Source: an uncultured Lachnoclostridium sp.
GTDB taxonomy: Bacteria; Bacillota; Clostridia; Lachnospirales; Lachnospiraceae
NCBI GenBank assembly: GCA_930986645.1
Contig: CAKNJS010000003.1
Span: 1 to 52,634 of the forward strand
DNA length: 52,634 nucleotides
Direction of reading: 5' to 3'
The position numbers and the translations under genes are program-made. The first letter of the stretch is position 1; each line of letters opens with the position of its first letter. The notes beneath the pieces were generated by a model. That model did not search any database. It was not told the DNA's origin and saw only the letters and a list, made by a program, of their open reading frames with translations. Positions 26,604-34,812 of this stretch are shown here, piece by piece.

Positions 26604-28200
26604 CCATTAACTCCTCCTCTTCCGACGATTGGATCTTTTTCTTTCTACGTTTCAGCAGCACGACTGTCACAACAGCCGCTGCGGCAATAACAACAACCGT
26701 AACTGCGATGATAAGCCCGGCCGGGCTTCCCGTGTCTTCCGGCATATCTGTCATCATCCCCATATCCTCAGGTTCCATCTCTGCCGTAACAGTCATTGTA
26801 AACGGCCGTTCAATCGAATACTCTTTGCCGGAATCGTCTTCATATGTCAAGACAAGTTTACAGTTCGACTCATCATAAGATTCAGCGACAGCTGTTACAA
26901 TGCCATCGATCGTACCTGAAGCGCCGGACTCCAGATTGCCGATAAACTGTTCCTCGCCCTCGATCGCATCTCCTTCAAACCTTGCCTTTACGTTGTACAT
27001 CTTCACTCTGCCCAGATTATACAGGTTACAGGTTATATTTGCCTCTTCATATACGGACACTGTATCAGGCATCACCTGAATTTCACTGAATTCAAATCTG
27101 GCCTCCTGAGTAACCGGAATCGCAAGGCTGGACTCTCCCTCAAACTGTGCCGCGCTGCTGTCCTCATACTTCATTGTCATTGTAATACTGTACGGCTTCT
27201 GGATCAGATCCGCCCGGCTGTTCAATTCAATGGAAATATCTTTCGTTCCGTCTGCCGGTATTTTATCCAGATAGATTGAACTGGACCCTGATACCGGAAG
27301 GAACGCCGGAGCTTCCGCCGCCTCGTCGGTTCCTGAGGCAGGTGCCTGAAGATCAAAAAGCATATTTGTGACCGCTGTCCTTTTCGAAGTATTTTTCAGA
27401 TGGATCACAAGTTTAAAGTTGTTTCCCGCCTTAACCGTGCCCGGATCCGTATCAAATCCCGTAACAATGACGCGGGGAACGGATCCATCGCCTGAACCTG
27501 AAGAACCTCCTCCTGTTGAGACAGGTTCACTGTTGTATATGCCGGCATCATAGAATTCTCCTCCGGATGAACCGCTCCCCGGATCTGCCGTATCTTTCCC
27601 GGAATCTCCGCCTCCGGTTTTATTTCCTCCGTCATCTTTACCGGAAGTACTTCCGGTCTGTGTGTTTCCCTGAGTCTTATCCTGACTCCCTGCCGTGTCT
27701 TTCTTTGCTTCAGTCTTTACAAATACGTAACGCTCGGTCTCGTACAGCTTTCCGCCGTCATCATATGTAAGCTTAAATACCAATTTCTGCGTCTTTCCCG
27801 AGACATCATCTCTCACAGTCAGAGACTCATCCCCTTCTCCCCATACTGCTTCCGTTTTGCCGCCCACTGCAATCGTCCCGAGGCTTTTATCATAATTCAT
27901 CTGCTCCATATCAAAAGGCCAGTCATCCGTACTATTGATAACAGGAGTGACCGTTACATTTCGGGCATCTGTATTTCCCTTATTCAGAATATTAATTTTC
28001 AACACCGTTTTTTCGCCTGCTTTGTAAACCGGTGTTTTCTGGCTGTCTCCTATACTGAGTACAATCCTGCTTAATTCTTTTTCCGCCTGATCCCCCTGCC
28101 CTGCCGTATCTGCCTCCGCATGTACATCTGCGGGCAGAAACATTAACACGGATAATATCAGGCAGAGAAACATGGCCCCTGCTCTTTTCAACTGTTTCAT
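26560..28200 (-). CDS. Secreted CARDB/COG1361-type adaptor with C-terminal membrane anchor
   Basis: A 546-residue protein with an N-terminal signal peptide (cleaved near VHAEA, residue 28), three or more repeated Ig-like domains of the CARDB type (VLKINILNKGNTDARNVTVTP and FKLVIHLKNTSKRTAVTN), a Gly/Ser/Thr-rich linker (about 168-230), a single C-terminal membrane helix (AGLIIAVTVVVIAAAAVVTVVLL at 495-517) and a charged cytoplasmic tail. It sits between the ATPase and permease genes of the ABC operon, so it probably acts as the external partner that a HlyD-like protein provides in MacAB systems. Substrate unknown. Confidence 0.8.
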   Translation of the reverse strand: MKQLKRAGAMFLCLILSVLMFLPADVHAEADTAGQGDQAEKELSRIVLSIGDSQKTPVYKAGEKTVLKINILNKGNTDARNVTVTPVINSTDDWPFDMEQMNYDKSLGTIAVGGKTEAVWGEGDESLTVRDDVSGKTQKLVFKLTYDDGGKLYETERYVFVKTEAKKDTAGSQDKTQGNTQTGSTSGKDDGGNKTGGGDSGKDTADPGSGSSGGEFYDAGIYNSEPVSTGGGSSGSGDGSVPRVIVTGFDTDPGTVKAGNNFKLVIHLKNTSKRTAVTNMLFDLQAPASGTDEAAEAPAFLPVSGSSSIYLDKIPADGTKDISIELNSRADLIQKPYSITMTMKYEDSSAAQFEGESSLAIPVTQEARFEFSEIQVMPDTVSVYEEANITCNLYNLGRVKMYNVKARFEGDAIEGEEQFIGNLESGASGTIDGIVTAVAESYDESNCKLVLTYEDDSGKEYSIERPFTMTVTAEMEPEDMGMMTDMPEDTGSPAGLIIAVTVVVIAAAAVVTVVLLKRRKKKIQSSEEEELMDEVERFTEDERRES

Positions 28201-28215
28201 AACCTTTTCCCTCTC

Positions 28216-28923
28216 TTATTCATTTTTTGCTTTATTCTGTGTATTAATATCGATCTTTACAATTTTACCGTCTATAATATGCATTACTTTATCAGCATAC
28301 TCCGCCAGATGATCATCATGCGTTACCATAACAAGAGTCTTTCCCTGTTCTGTTACAACCCTTCTCATAAGACGCATCACATCTTCAGATGTACGGGAAT
28401 CGAGATTTCCTGTGGGTTCGTCGGCAAAAATGATATCTGAATCCGCAACCAGTGCCCTTGCCACGCCTACCCGCTGCTGCTGTCCCCCGGACATCTGATT
28501 CGGCATATGTTTTTTGTGCGAGCTTAATCCTACTTTTGAAAGCATCTTGTCGGCTTTCTGCATACGCGTACTCCGCGCCTCTCCGCGGAACATCAGCGGG
28601 AGCGCCACATTCTCTAACGCATTCATAGTGCCGATCAAATGAAAAGACTGAAAAATAAACCCCGCGTTTTCTCTTCGAAACCGGACAAGTTCATCTTCGC
28701 CCAGTGTTTCGATATGTTTTCCGTTTACGATAATCTGTCCTTTTGTAGGCTTCTCGAGTCCTGCCAGCATATTCAGCAAAGTAGACTTGCCTGATCCGCT
28801 TGTTCCGACAATGGCACAGAATTCGCCTTTTTGTATTTCAAAGCTCACTCCATCCAGCGCGCGGACGACAGAATCACCGACTCTGTAGAGTTTGTAAAGA
28901 TCTTTTACAGTGATTGCTCTTAT
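28216..28923 (-). CDS. MacB-type ABC transporter ATPase with no standard start codon
   Basis: Energises the adjacent permease. Walker A is GTSGSGKST, the signature is MSGGQQQRVGVARAL, Walker B is DIIFADEPTG and the H-loop is VTHDD. The first usual start codon in frame is a GTG at 28848, which would delete the A-loop tyrosine region. The conserved frame continues 25 codons upstream, reading RAITVKDLYKLYRVGDSVV and so on, and begins at ATA (28923) beside GGAGAGGGGGAG. I take ATA as the start, or as a mutated ATG. An out-of-frame ATG-CGA-TAA overlaps this site. Confidence 0.8.
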   Translation of the reverse strand: MRAITVKDLYKLYRVGDSVVRALDGVSFEIQKGEFCAIVGTSGSGKSTLLNMLAGLEKPTKGQIIVNGKHIETLGEDELVRFRRENAGFIFQSFHLIGTMNALENVALPLMFRGEARSTRMQKADKMLSKVGLSSHKKHMPNQMSGGQQQRVGVARALVADSDIIFADEPTGNLDSRTSEDVMRLMRRVVTEQGKTLVMVTHDDHLAEYADKVMHIIDGKIVKIDINTQNKAKNE

Positions 28924-29018
28924 CGCATTCTCCCCCTCTCCTGAGATAGTTTTATTAAATTTTAATGGATGAATTGGAATATTTTAGAAAGGAAATTATG
29001 AAGTTTTTCTTAAGATGG

Positions 29019-29047
29019 ATTCAGTCCGCAGAAAATGCGGACTGAAT
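29019..29047 (-). terminator. Hairpin downstream of the 77-residue protein gene
   Basis: A perfect 12-bp stem (ATTCAGTCCGCA with TGCGGACTGAAT) and 5-base loop, 6 bases after the stop codon; the T-run is poor. Confidence 0.5.
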
Positions 29048-29052
29048 ATAGA

Positions 29053-29286
29053 TTATTCATCAAATTCTAATGTCAGATATTTGAATCGGTCGTCGCTCCA
29101 TTTCTTTACAACTTTACCCGTTCTGGTCTTAAGACGCTCGCGGTTCTTGAAATTGCCGCTGGCTCCATATGCATGCTCAAGCATATACCAGTAGGACGTG
29201 GGAAGTTTGTTTTCCTCCACTTCAAGGATGTCCCCAATCTCGCAGCAGTCAGGCTGCTCTGTTGTAAAATCCATTAATCTTGCCAT
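29053..29286 (-). CDS. Small conserved hypothetical protein
   Basis: A 77-residue soluble protein, acidic at the N-terminus and basic in the C-terminal half (NRERLKTRTGKVVKKWSDDRFKYLTLEFDE), that I do not recognise. The frame has normal codon use, an AAGGAG site 12 bases upstream of the start, and a hairpin after the stop codon. The ABC ATPase gene lies further downstream on the same strand. Confidence 0.6.
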   Translation of the reverse strand: MARLMDFTTEQPDCCEIGDILEVEENKLPTSYWYMLEHAYGASGNFKNRERLKTRTGKVVKKWSDDRFKYLTLEFDE

Positions 29287-29569
29287 TGATTACGTACACT
29301 CCTTTGTCCTTGTATAATGAAATCTATCTTCTTTGCTTATACTCCTTTCATTATACAGAACCTGCTCATGCTTTTCCAGCTTATTATTCTTCTGATCCGC
29401 AAAACCTTCTTTTCACTGCCTCCACAATCTTGCAAGACCGTTTTCAAAGTGCTACTATAAAACTGTCAAAGGCGACGGATCAGACTTCCGTTGTCTTTTC
29501 ATCTTTTCAGGATGAAACTGACAAAACAACACAACAGAAAGGAGCCGGCATTTCTGCCGTGGAAACACT

Positions 29570-30157
29570 ATGAAAAAAATGATACTTGTCACATCTCCTC
29601 CTGCCTGCGGGAAGACCTACATTTCAAAACAGCTTGCCAGAAACCTGAAACATGTCGTCTATCTTGACAAAGATACTTTGATTCCTTTATCCAACCGGGT
29701 GTTTGCAGCCGCCGGCGAAGAGATCAACCGCAGTTCAAAGTTTTTTGAGGAAAATATCCGCGACTACGAATATGAAACGATTGTAGACATCGGCGTAGAA
29801 GCGCTGGAGTATGATGACATCGTCCTGATCAATGCTCCGTTTACAAAGGAGGTCCACAACGAGGAAACTCTGGAGCGTTTCCGCACTAAACTCCGTACAA
29901 AGGGGGCAAAACTGGTCATCATCTGGGTAGTGACCGATCCGGAAGTGTGTCACCAGAGAATGATAGAACGAAACTCGGAGCGTGATACATGGAAATTGAC
30001 ACACTGGGACGAATATATCAGGACTGTAGATTTTTCCATTCCTGAACCTCTGGAGAGACTGGATGCAGGACACGACCTGATTCTCTTCCATAATTCCTCT
30101 GATGCTGAATTCGATGAATCCATGCGGTCAATCCTGCCGAAACTTGAAGAAGATTAA
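29570..30157 (+). CDS. P-loop kinase-like (AAA/zeta-toxin superfamily) protein
   Basis: A 195-residue cytoplasmic protein with Walker A PPACGKT (residues 10-16), VYLDKDTLIPLSNRVF, a Walker B-like DIVLINAPF and a lid-region CHQRMIERNSERDTWK. This is the plan of small nucleotide or sugar kinases; the substrate is not clear. An AAAGGAG lies 25 bases upstream of the ATG, with a small CGGCA/TGCCG hairpin between them that would bring it closer. The 283-base gap before it has no other gene; the frame across it (29280-29573) does not look like protein. Confidence 0.8.
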   Translation: MKKMILVTSPPACGKTYISKQLARNLKHVVYLDKDTLIPLSNRVFAAAGEEINRSSKFFEENIRDYEYETIVDIGVEALEYDDIVLINAPFTKEVHNEETLERFRTKLRTKGAKLVIIWVVTDPEVCHQRMIERNSERDTWKLTHWDEYIRTVDFSIPEPLERLDAGHDLILFHNSSDAEFDESMRSILPKLEED

Positions 30158-30163
30158 GAAGAA

Positions 30164-30192
30164 AGAACCCGCAGTAAGACACTGCGGGTTCT
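30164..30192. terminator. Bidirectional terminator between the kinase-like gene and tsf
   Basis: A 12-bp stem (AGAACCCGCAGT with ACTGCGGGTTCT), followed on the minus strand by TTCTTCTT and on the plus strand by CTTATCTGTTT. Confidence 0.85.
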
Positions 30193-30230
30193 CTTATCTG
30201 TTTCACTATAAATTTACAGAAAGCTTCGTG

Positions 30231-31154
30231 TTAGGCGTTCATCTGTTTTGCAACTTCCTCAGCGAAGTTTTCTTCTTTCTTCTCGATTCCTTCGCCTGTC
30301 TCGAAACGGACGAACTTCGTAACTGTTACTTTTGCATTGTTCTCTTTTGCTACTTTATCAACGTATTTTGCAACAGTCAGATCGCTGTCCTGTACATATG
30401 CCTGATCAAGCAGGCAGATCTCTTTCATCTCTTTGTTGAGACGTCCGATGATCATCTTCTCGATGATGTTGTCCGGTTTCTCCGGGTTCTCTTTCTTAGC
30501 CTGAGCAAGAAGGATCTCTTTCTCGTGATCCATGAACTCCTGAGAAACTTCATCGCGGGATACATACTTCGGAGACATAGCTGCAACCTGCATAGCTACG
30601 TTCTTCAGGCATGTCTTGATCTCATCGTTTACTACGTCTGTATCAGCAACTACAAGAACACCGATACGTCCGCCGCCGTGAATGTAGGATACAACACATC
30701 CGTTCTCAGCTTCTACTCTCTCAAATCTTCTGATGTTCAGGTTCTCTCCGATTACTGCGATCTTCTCTACAAGAGCATCTTTTACAGTCTTGGATGTATC
30801 TGCTGCCCAAGCCTCTGCCATGAATGCATCCATGTCAGCCGGATTGTTGTCTGCAATCTGATTTACAACTGTCTCAACAAATCCCTGGAACTCATCGTTC
30901 TTTGCAACGAAATCTGTCTCAGAGTTAACCTCAACGATAGCTGCAACCTTGTCGTCTCTTACGACAGCTTTAACAATACCCTCTGCTGCGATTCTTCCGG
31001 CTTTCTTCTCAGCCTTTGCCTGTCCGTTCTTTCTGAGGAACTCAACAGCTGCGTCCATATCGCCGTTTGTCTCTGTAAGGGCTTTCTTGCAGTCCATCAT
31101 TCCTGCGCCTGTCATTTCTCTTAATTCTTTTACCATTCCTGCTGTGATTGCCAT
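30231..31154 (-). CDS. tsf: Translation elongation factor Ts
   Basis: Nucleotide exchange factor for EF-Tu. The 307-residue protein carries the N-terminal UBA-like domain with LREMTGAGMMDCKKALTE and the core motif SETDFVAKNDEF. The start is the ATG at 31154 (MAITAGMVKEL), with GGAGGA 8 bases upstream; the ATG 15 bases earlier is part of that binding site. It follows rpsB in the usual rpsB-tsf operon and ends at a terminator. Confidence 0.97.
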   Translation of the reverse strand: MAITAGMVKELREMTGAGMMDCKKALTETNGDMDAAVEFLRKNGQAKAEKKAGRIAAEGIVKAVVRDDKVAAIVEVNSETDFVAKNDEFQGFVETVVNQIADNNPADMDAFMAEAWAADTSKTVKDALVEKIAVIGENLNIRRFERVEAENGCVVSYIHGGGRIGVLVVADTDVVNDEIKTCLKNVAMQVAAMSPKYVSRDEVSQEFMDHEKEILLAQAKKENPEKPDNIIEKMIIGRLNKEMKEICLLDQAYVQDSDLTVAKYVDKVAKENNAKVTVTKFVRFETGEGIEKKEENFAEEVAKQMNA

Positions 31155-31181
31155 GATAAATTCCTCCATTAAATCAAGATA

Positions 31182-31937
31182 TTACTCTTCTACTGCCTCT
31201 TCTGCTTCCTCAGCAGCCTCTACTTCATAGTACTCTTCCTCTGTGTCAGCAGCTGCTCCCTGATTTGCCTCGATAACAGCGTCAGCCATCTTGGAAACGA
31301 TCAGTTTCACTGCTCTGATAGCGTCATCGTTACCCGGGATTACGTAGTCAAGCTCTTCCGGATCACAGTTTGTATCGCAGATACCGATCAGTGTGATTCC
31401 CAGTGTGTGTGCTTCCTGTACGCAGATTCTTTCTTTCTTCGGGTCAACTACGAAGATTGCATCCGGCAGTCTCTTCATCTCTTTGATACCGCCAAGGTTC
31501 TTCTCAAGTTTAGCCCACTCTTTTTTCAGTGCGATAACTTCTTTCTTCGGAAGTACGTCAAATGTTCCGTCCTCTGACATTGCCTCGATCTCTTTGAGAC
31601 GTTTTACACGGCTCTGGATCGTCTTGAAGTTTGTGAGCATACCGCCCAGCCATCTCTCGTTTACATAGAACATACCGCAGCGCTCTGCCTCTGCCTTAAT
31701 AGCATCCTGAGCCTGTTTCTTTGTTCCTACGAAAAGGATTGTGCCGCCCTCTGCAGCGATGTCAGAAACGGCCTTATATGCGTCATCAACCATTCCTACA
31801 GATTTCTGCAGGTCGATGATATAAATACCATTTCTCTCTGTGTAGATGTACGGAGCCATTTTCGGGTTCCATCTTCTTGTCTGGTGTCCGAAGTGTACAC
31901 CTGCTTCTAAAAGCTGTTTCATTGAAATAACACTCAT
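31182..31937 (-). CDS. rpsB: 30S ribosomal protein S2
   Basis: Ribosomal small-subunit protein. The 251-residue sequence has [50 protein letters not shown] and [12 protein letters not shown], all diagnostic, and a very acidic C-terminal tail ([19 protein letters not shown]). The start is set at 31937 because GGAGG lies 9 bases upstream; the ATG at 31952 overlaps that site. The roughly 100-base leader could hold the usual S2 autoregulatory structure, but I cannot confirm it. Confidence 0.97.
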   Translation of the reverse strand: MSVISMKQLLEAGVHFGHQTRRWNPKMAPYIYTERNGIYIIDLQKSVGMVDDAYKAVSDIAAEGGTILFVGTKKQAQDAIKAEAERCGMFYVNERWLGGMLTNFKTIQSRVKRLKEIEAMSEDGTFDVLPKKEVIALKKEWAKLEKNLGGIKEMKRLPDAIFVVDPKKERICVQEAHTLGITLIGICDTNCDPEELDYVIPGNDDAIRAVKLIVSKMADAVIEANQGAAADTEEEYYEVEAAEEAEEAVEE

Positions 31938-32055
31938 GTTTCTTTCCTCCATTTGGTTTTTGATCTTCCGTATGTTTTGTTCCCTGAGACCGTCCCGTTA
32001 TCCGGTTTTGGCACCGTCAGAGAAATCCGCATACGTGTTTTTTTGCAACATTCGT

Positions 32056-32084
32056 AGTATATCACAGATAAATATGCATTGCAA
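32056..32084 (-). promoter_or_regulatory. Promoter of rpsB-tsf
   Basis: Minus strand TTGCAA (32084-32079), 17-base spacer, TATACT (32061-32056), starting only 19 bases after the thpR stop codon. Confidence 0.7.
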
Positions 32085-32102
32085 GGAATTTTTCCCGCCA
32101 AT

Positions 32103-32588
32103 TCAGAGTTCCTGATATACTGCCTTCCCATTCTTCTGCACCGACTTCATAAGGGAAGCACGCTTTACCGTCATGACAGCTTTTCCCAGATTCACCTGAT
32201 ACGGTTTCTTGGCGGACGCTTTCCGGATCAGCGTGATATGTGGAATAAAACTGCTTCTGTCATATGGTATGCCCTCTTCATCCAATAACGCCCTCAGCTC
32301 TTTTACATAAGTTTTCAGTTTCTGATTTCCTTTCACGCCTGCCCAGAGGATATTGCCGAAATTTCCTTTCTCCGACAGACTGAGCCTGAATTCCGGCATA
32401 GGAACCTTTTTGAGCACTTTCTTTACTTTTTCCGGGTCATCATATTCGCCGATAAAGGCAAGCGTCATATGCAGATTTTGCGCCGGAACATAGTTTCCCT
32501 CCACGCCCTGCTTCTTCAGGTCATGCATGCAGTTGATCAGCGCTTTCTTCATTTCGTCTGAAAGCCGTATCGCAATAAACAGTCTCAT
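32103..32588 (-). CDS. thpR: RNA 2',3'-cyclic phosphodiesterase (2'-5' RNA ligase family)
   Basis: A 161-residue member of the 2H phosphoesterase family, acting on RNA ends. Both catalytic HxTx motifs are present, HMTLAF (residues 40-45) and HITLIR near residue 117, and the N-terminus MRLFIAIRLSDEMKKAL is typical. GGAGAG precedes the start. Lies 36 bases after the fructosamine kinase gene and may be co-transcribed with it. Confidence 0.92.
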   Translation of the reverse strand: MRLFIAIRLSDEMKKALINCMHDLKKQGVEGNYVPAQNLHMTLAFIGEYDDPEKVKKVLKKVPMPEFRLSLSEKGNFGNILWAGVKGNQKLKTYVKELRALLDEEGIPYDRSSFIPHITLIRKASAKKPYQVNLGKAVMTVKRASLMKSVQKNGKAVYQEL

Positions 32589-32624
32589 ATTTCTCTCTCC
32601 TCAATCTTCCGGAGCTGTCCTTTG

Positions 32625-33557
32625 TCAGACTCCGGCATACATATTTATAATGTCCACTACACTCCCAAGATACATACTTCCGAATAAATTCAGATGATTC
32701 AGAAGCTGATAAAGATGATACAGATTCTTCCTCTGTGCATATCCCGCCTTATCGACCGGATTTACTTCATTATAAGCCGCATAAAATCTCTCAGGCTGAC
32801 TTCCGAAAAGCTGCGTCATAGCCAGATCCGCTTCAAAATCCCCTATATAGGCCGCCGGGTCTATGATCCACGGCATACCATGTTCACCGCACATCATATT
32901 TCCGCTCCACAGATCTCCGTGAAGCAGAGAGGGAAATTCAGGCTCCCGCAGATACCGATCAAGATGCTCCAGCAAACGGTCTGCTTTTTTTCTCACGGTA
33001 ATATCGAAGTATTTCTCTGCCATAGTAATCTGCGGCAGAAGCCGGCATTCACGGTAAAAATCAATCCAGCTCTTTTTAGGCTGATTTTTCTGGGGAGCGG
33101 CGCCGATATAATTGTCCTCGTAAAAACCGAATATTTTCCCGCCGCTTTCCGGGGCCGCATAAGTCTGGCACTCCGCCCTGTGAAGTTCGGCGAGCTGATG
33201 GCCGAACTTCTCCCAGTAGGAAGGCGTACGGGGAGAACCTTCTATATATTCAAGTGCAAGGAATGAAATGCCCCTCTGTTTATCAATTCCTGTTCCCAGA
33301 ACTTCCGGCACCCCGATCTTCTTCAAAGAGCGAAGAGCACTCAGCCCGCCGGATTCTGTCAGGAAGAAGTTTAGATTATCAACGGAATTCGTTTTCAAAA
33401 AAAGATATGTCCCATCAGATAGTCCCAGTCTGTATGCATTGTTGATATCTCCGCCCGGAACGCTGTCTGTTCCTATAATAAATACAGAATTTCCATAATT
33501 ATCTTGTATCATTTCTTCCAGAGAGCGATACCTTCCCCGGATTCTGTTCTCGTACAT
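32625..33557 (-). CDS. Fructosamine kinase family protein
   Basis: Kinase of the fructosamine/ketosamine-3-kinase family, which phosphorylates sugars attached to amines so that glycated molecules can be repaired or used. The 310-residue protein has the substrate loop GGDINNAYRL, WIDFYRECRLLPQ, the catalytic HGDLWSGNMM and the metal-binding IDPAAYIGDFEADLAM. AAGGAG precedes the start. It sits between cbiJ and thpR, all on the same strand with gaps under 50 bases. Confidence 0.93.
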   Translation of the reverse strand: MYENRIRGRYRSLEEMIQDNYGNSVFIIGTDSVPGGDINNAYRLGLSDGTYLFLKTNSVDNLNFFLTESGGLSALRSLKKIGVPEVLGTGIDKQRGISFLALEYIEGSPRTPSYWEKFGHQLAELHRAECQTYAAPESGGKIFGFYEDNYIGAAPQKNQPKKSWIDFYRECRLLPQITMAEKYFDITVRKKADRLLEHLDRYLREPEFPSLLHGDLWSGNMMCGEHGMPWIIDPAAYIGDFEADLAMTQLFGSQPERFYAAYNEVNPVDKAGYAQRKNLYHLYQLLNHLNLFGSMYLGSVVDIINMYAGV

Positions 33558-33602
33558 AAGCCTCAGCTCCTTCTTTAATACCTGATCAAATCTGCGTGTT
33601 TT

Positions 33603-34475
33603 CTAAACTCTGATGCTCTGCTTTTCTCCATACATCCGAATCATTTTCTTTACACTCTCCACGCTCTCACCAATCTCCTTCGGTCTGCCGATTACTACTA
33701 ACACAGCGCCGGCCATTTCCGCCGCCTCAGCCTTCTCCTCGAATCCGCCGGCTTTCCCGGTCTCTTTTGTGACAAAGTAGGACGCCTTCGTCTGACGCAG
33801 CAGGGCGAGGTTCAGATCCCGCGCAAACGGTCCCTGCATTGCGAACAGATGCTTTCCCTCAAAGCCGAGCCGTACGCTCTCCCTTACGGCAGGTTCTGTA
33901 GACAGCACTCTCGCAAAACAGCGCTCCCTGTAGTTTTCGATTTCCGTGTACAGATGCAGTTCTTTACTGCCTGTCGCAATCAGAATATTTCCTGTCGTTT
34001 TTTTCAGATATTCTACTGCCTCCTGTACAGACTCTGTATATACGATCTGTTCATCCTGAGTGTCTTCTCCACCAGACGCGCTGTCTTCCGCCTCTGATGT
34101 CTTCGCTGTCTGTCCGCATAAAGACCTGTTTTCAAATGATCTTACACAGCGCACAAATCGGACTTTTTCTGAATGTGCATGAGCTTTTTCACAGGCTGAT
34201 CTGATATTCTCCGTCACCTCCCGCGCAAAAGGATGAGTGGCGTCTATGACCAGCCGGATATCATTTTCTTCTATAAAACGCTCCATCTCTTTTTCATCCA
34301 TGCGCCCGGTAAGGACCGTAATATTCTCAAGGTGGTCGATCAGGCTTTTCCCGTAATCCGTGGCCACACTTACATAACATTTAATAGAATGCAGGGATGC
34401 ATATTCTGCCAATTTCCTGCCCTCGGTTGTACCTGCGAAGATCAGGACCGCAGGATTCATTCTGTCTGTTTTCAT
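33603..34475 (-). CDS. cbiJ: Precorrin-6A/cobalt-precorrin-6A reductase
   Basis: NADPH-dependent reductase of the corrin ring pathway to vitamin B12. The 290-residue protein has the N-terminal FAGTTEGRKLAEY, VIDATHPFAREVTENIR, ILIATGSKEL and FVTKETGKAGGFEEKAEAA motifs of CbiJ/CobK. It is longer than usual because of an acidic, low-complexity insertion around residues 118-138 (TSEAEDSASGGEDTQDEQ). GGAGAC precedes the start. No cobalamin riboswitch is visible upstream. cbiG lies 2 kb away, beyond amtB-glnK. Confidence 0.93.
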   Translation of the reverse strand: MKTDRMNPAVLIFAGTTEGRKLAEYASLHSIKCYVSVATDYGKSLIDHLENITVLTGRMDEKEMERFIEENDIRLVIDATHPFAREVTENIRSACEKAHAHSEKVRFVRCVRSFENRSLCGQTAKTSEAEDSASGGEDTQDEQIVYTESVQEAVEYLKKTTGNILIATGSKELHLYTEIENYRERCFARVLSTEPAVRESVRLGFEGKHLFAMQGPFARDLNLALLRQTKASYFVTKETGKAGGFEEKAEAAEMAGAVLVVIGRPKEIGESVESVKKMIRMYGEKQSIRV

Positions 34476-34517
34476 ACTCTGTCTCCATATCCAATCGTCA
34501 AATAAAAATTCTTTTGT

Positions 34518-34546
34518 ATTTTATCATGGGAAAGTGATTTTGTAAA
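34518..34546 (-). promoter_or_regulatory. Promoter of cbiJ
   Basis: Minus strand TTTACA (34546-34541), 17-base spacer, TAAAAT (34523-34518). A CTGATAA/TTATCAG dyad (34552-34575) lies just upstream, between this promoter and that of amtB. Confidence 0.5.
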
Positions 34547-34622
34547 ATTAGCTGATAATCAAAATAATTTATCAGATTTTTCCTAAAAATTTAACAAAAT
34601 ATTTATTTTTTTCGTTTTTTGC

Positions 34623-34651
34623 TTGATTTTTGTTTTTCGTTCTGATAGACT
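34623..34651 (+). promoter_or_regulatory. Promoter of amtB-glnK
   Basis: TTGATT (34623-34628), 17-base spacer, TAGACT (34646-34651). Transcription from here would start just ahead of the first hexaloop hairpin. Confidence 0.6.
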
Positions 34652-34662
34652 AAGCCCCATAA

Positions 34663-34727
34663 AGACAAAGACGTCTGATGTTGAGGCGAATGGAACGCCC
34701 TCACCGATCAGGCGTCTTTTCTTTTTT
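34663..34727 (+). promoter_or_regulatory. ANTAR-type antitermination leader of amtB-glnK
   Basis: Two alternative structures are readable. Antiterminator: hairpin P1 (AGAC 34663-34666, hexaloop AAAGAC, GTCT 34673-34676) and hairpin P2 (TGAGGCG 34682-34688, loop AATGGA(A), CGCCCTCA 34696-34703). Both loops have A at position 1 and G at position 4, the rule known for ANTAR-protein targets. Terminator: AAAGACGTCTGAT (34667 on) pairs with ATCAGGCGTCTTT (ending 34719), followed by a T-rich tract to 34727. It uses the 3' side of P1, so the two states exclude each other. The regulator is not in this window. Confidence 0.82.
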
Positions 34728-34812
34728 AAAAGCAGTTTAACTCTTTTTTGTGACAAAGTACCCGGGGAATCATGAAAATCTGTTAGCTCTACAGGAAACG
34801 GGAGGTATTTCT

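Noticed and set aside
29280-29573. 97-codon plus-strand frame ending at the kinase-like gene start
   Set aside because: Composition is not protein-like, there is no binding site, and it spans the divergent promoter region of the minus-strand 77-residue gene.
33558-33602. Cobalamin riboswitch near the cbi genes
   Set aside because: Neither the region upstream of cbiJ nor that upstream of lrp-cbiG shows the B12-box core.
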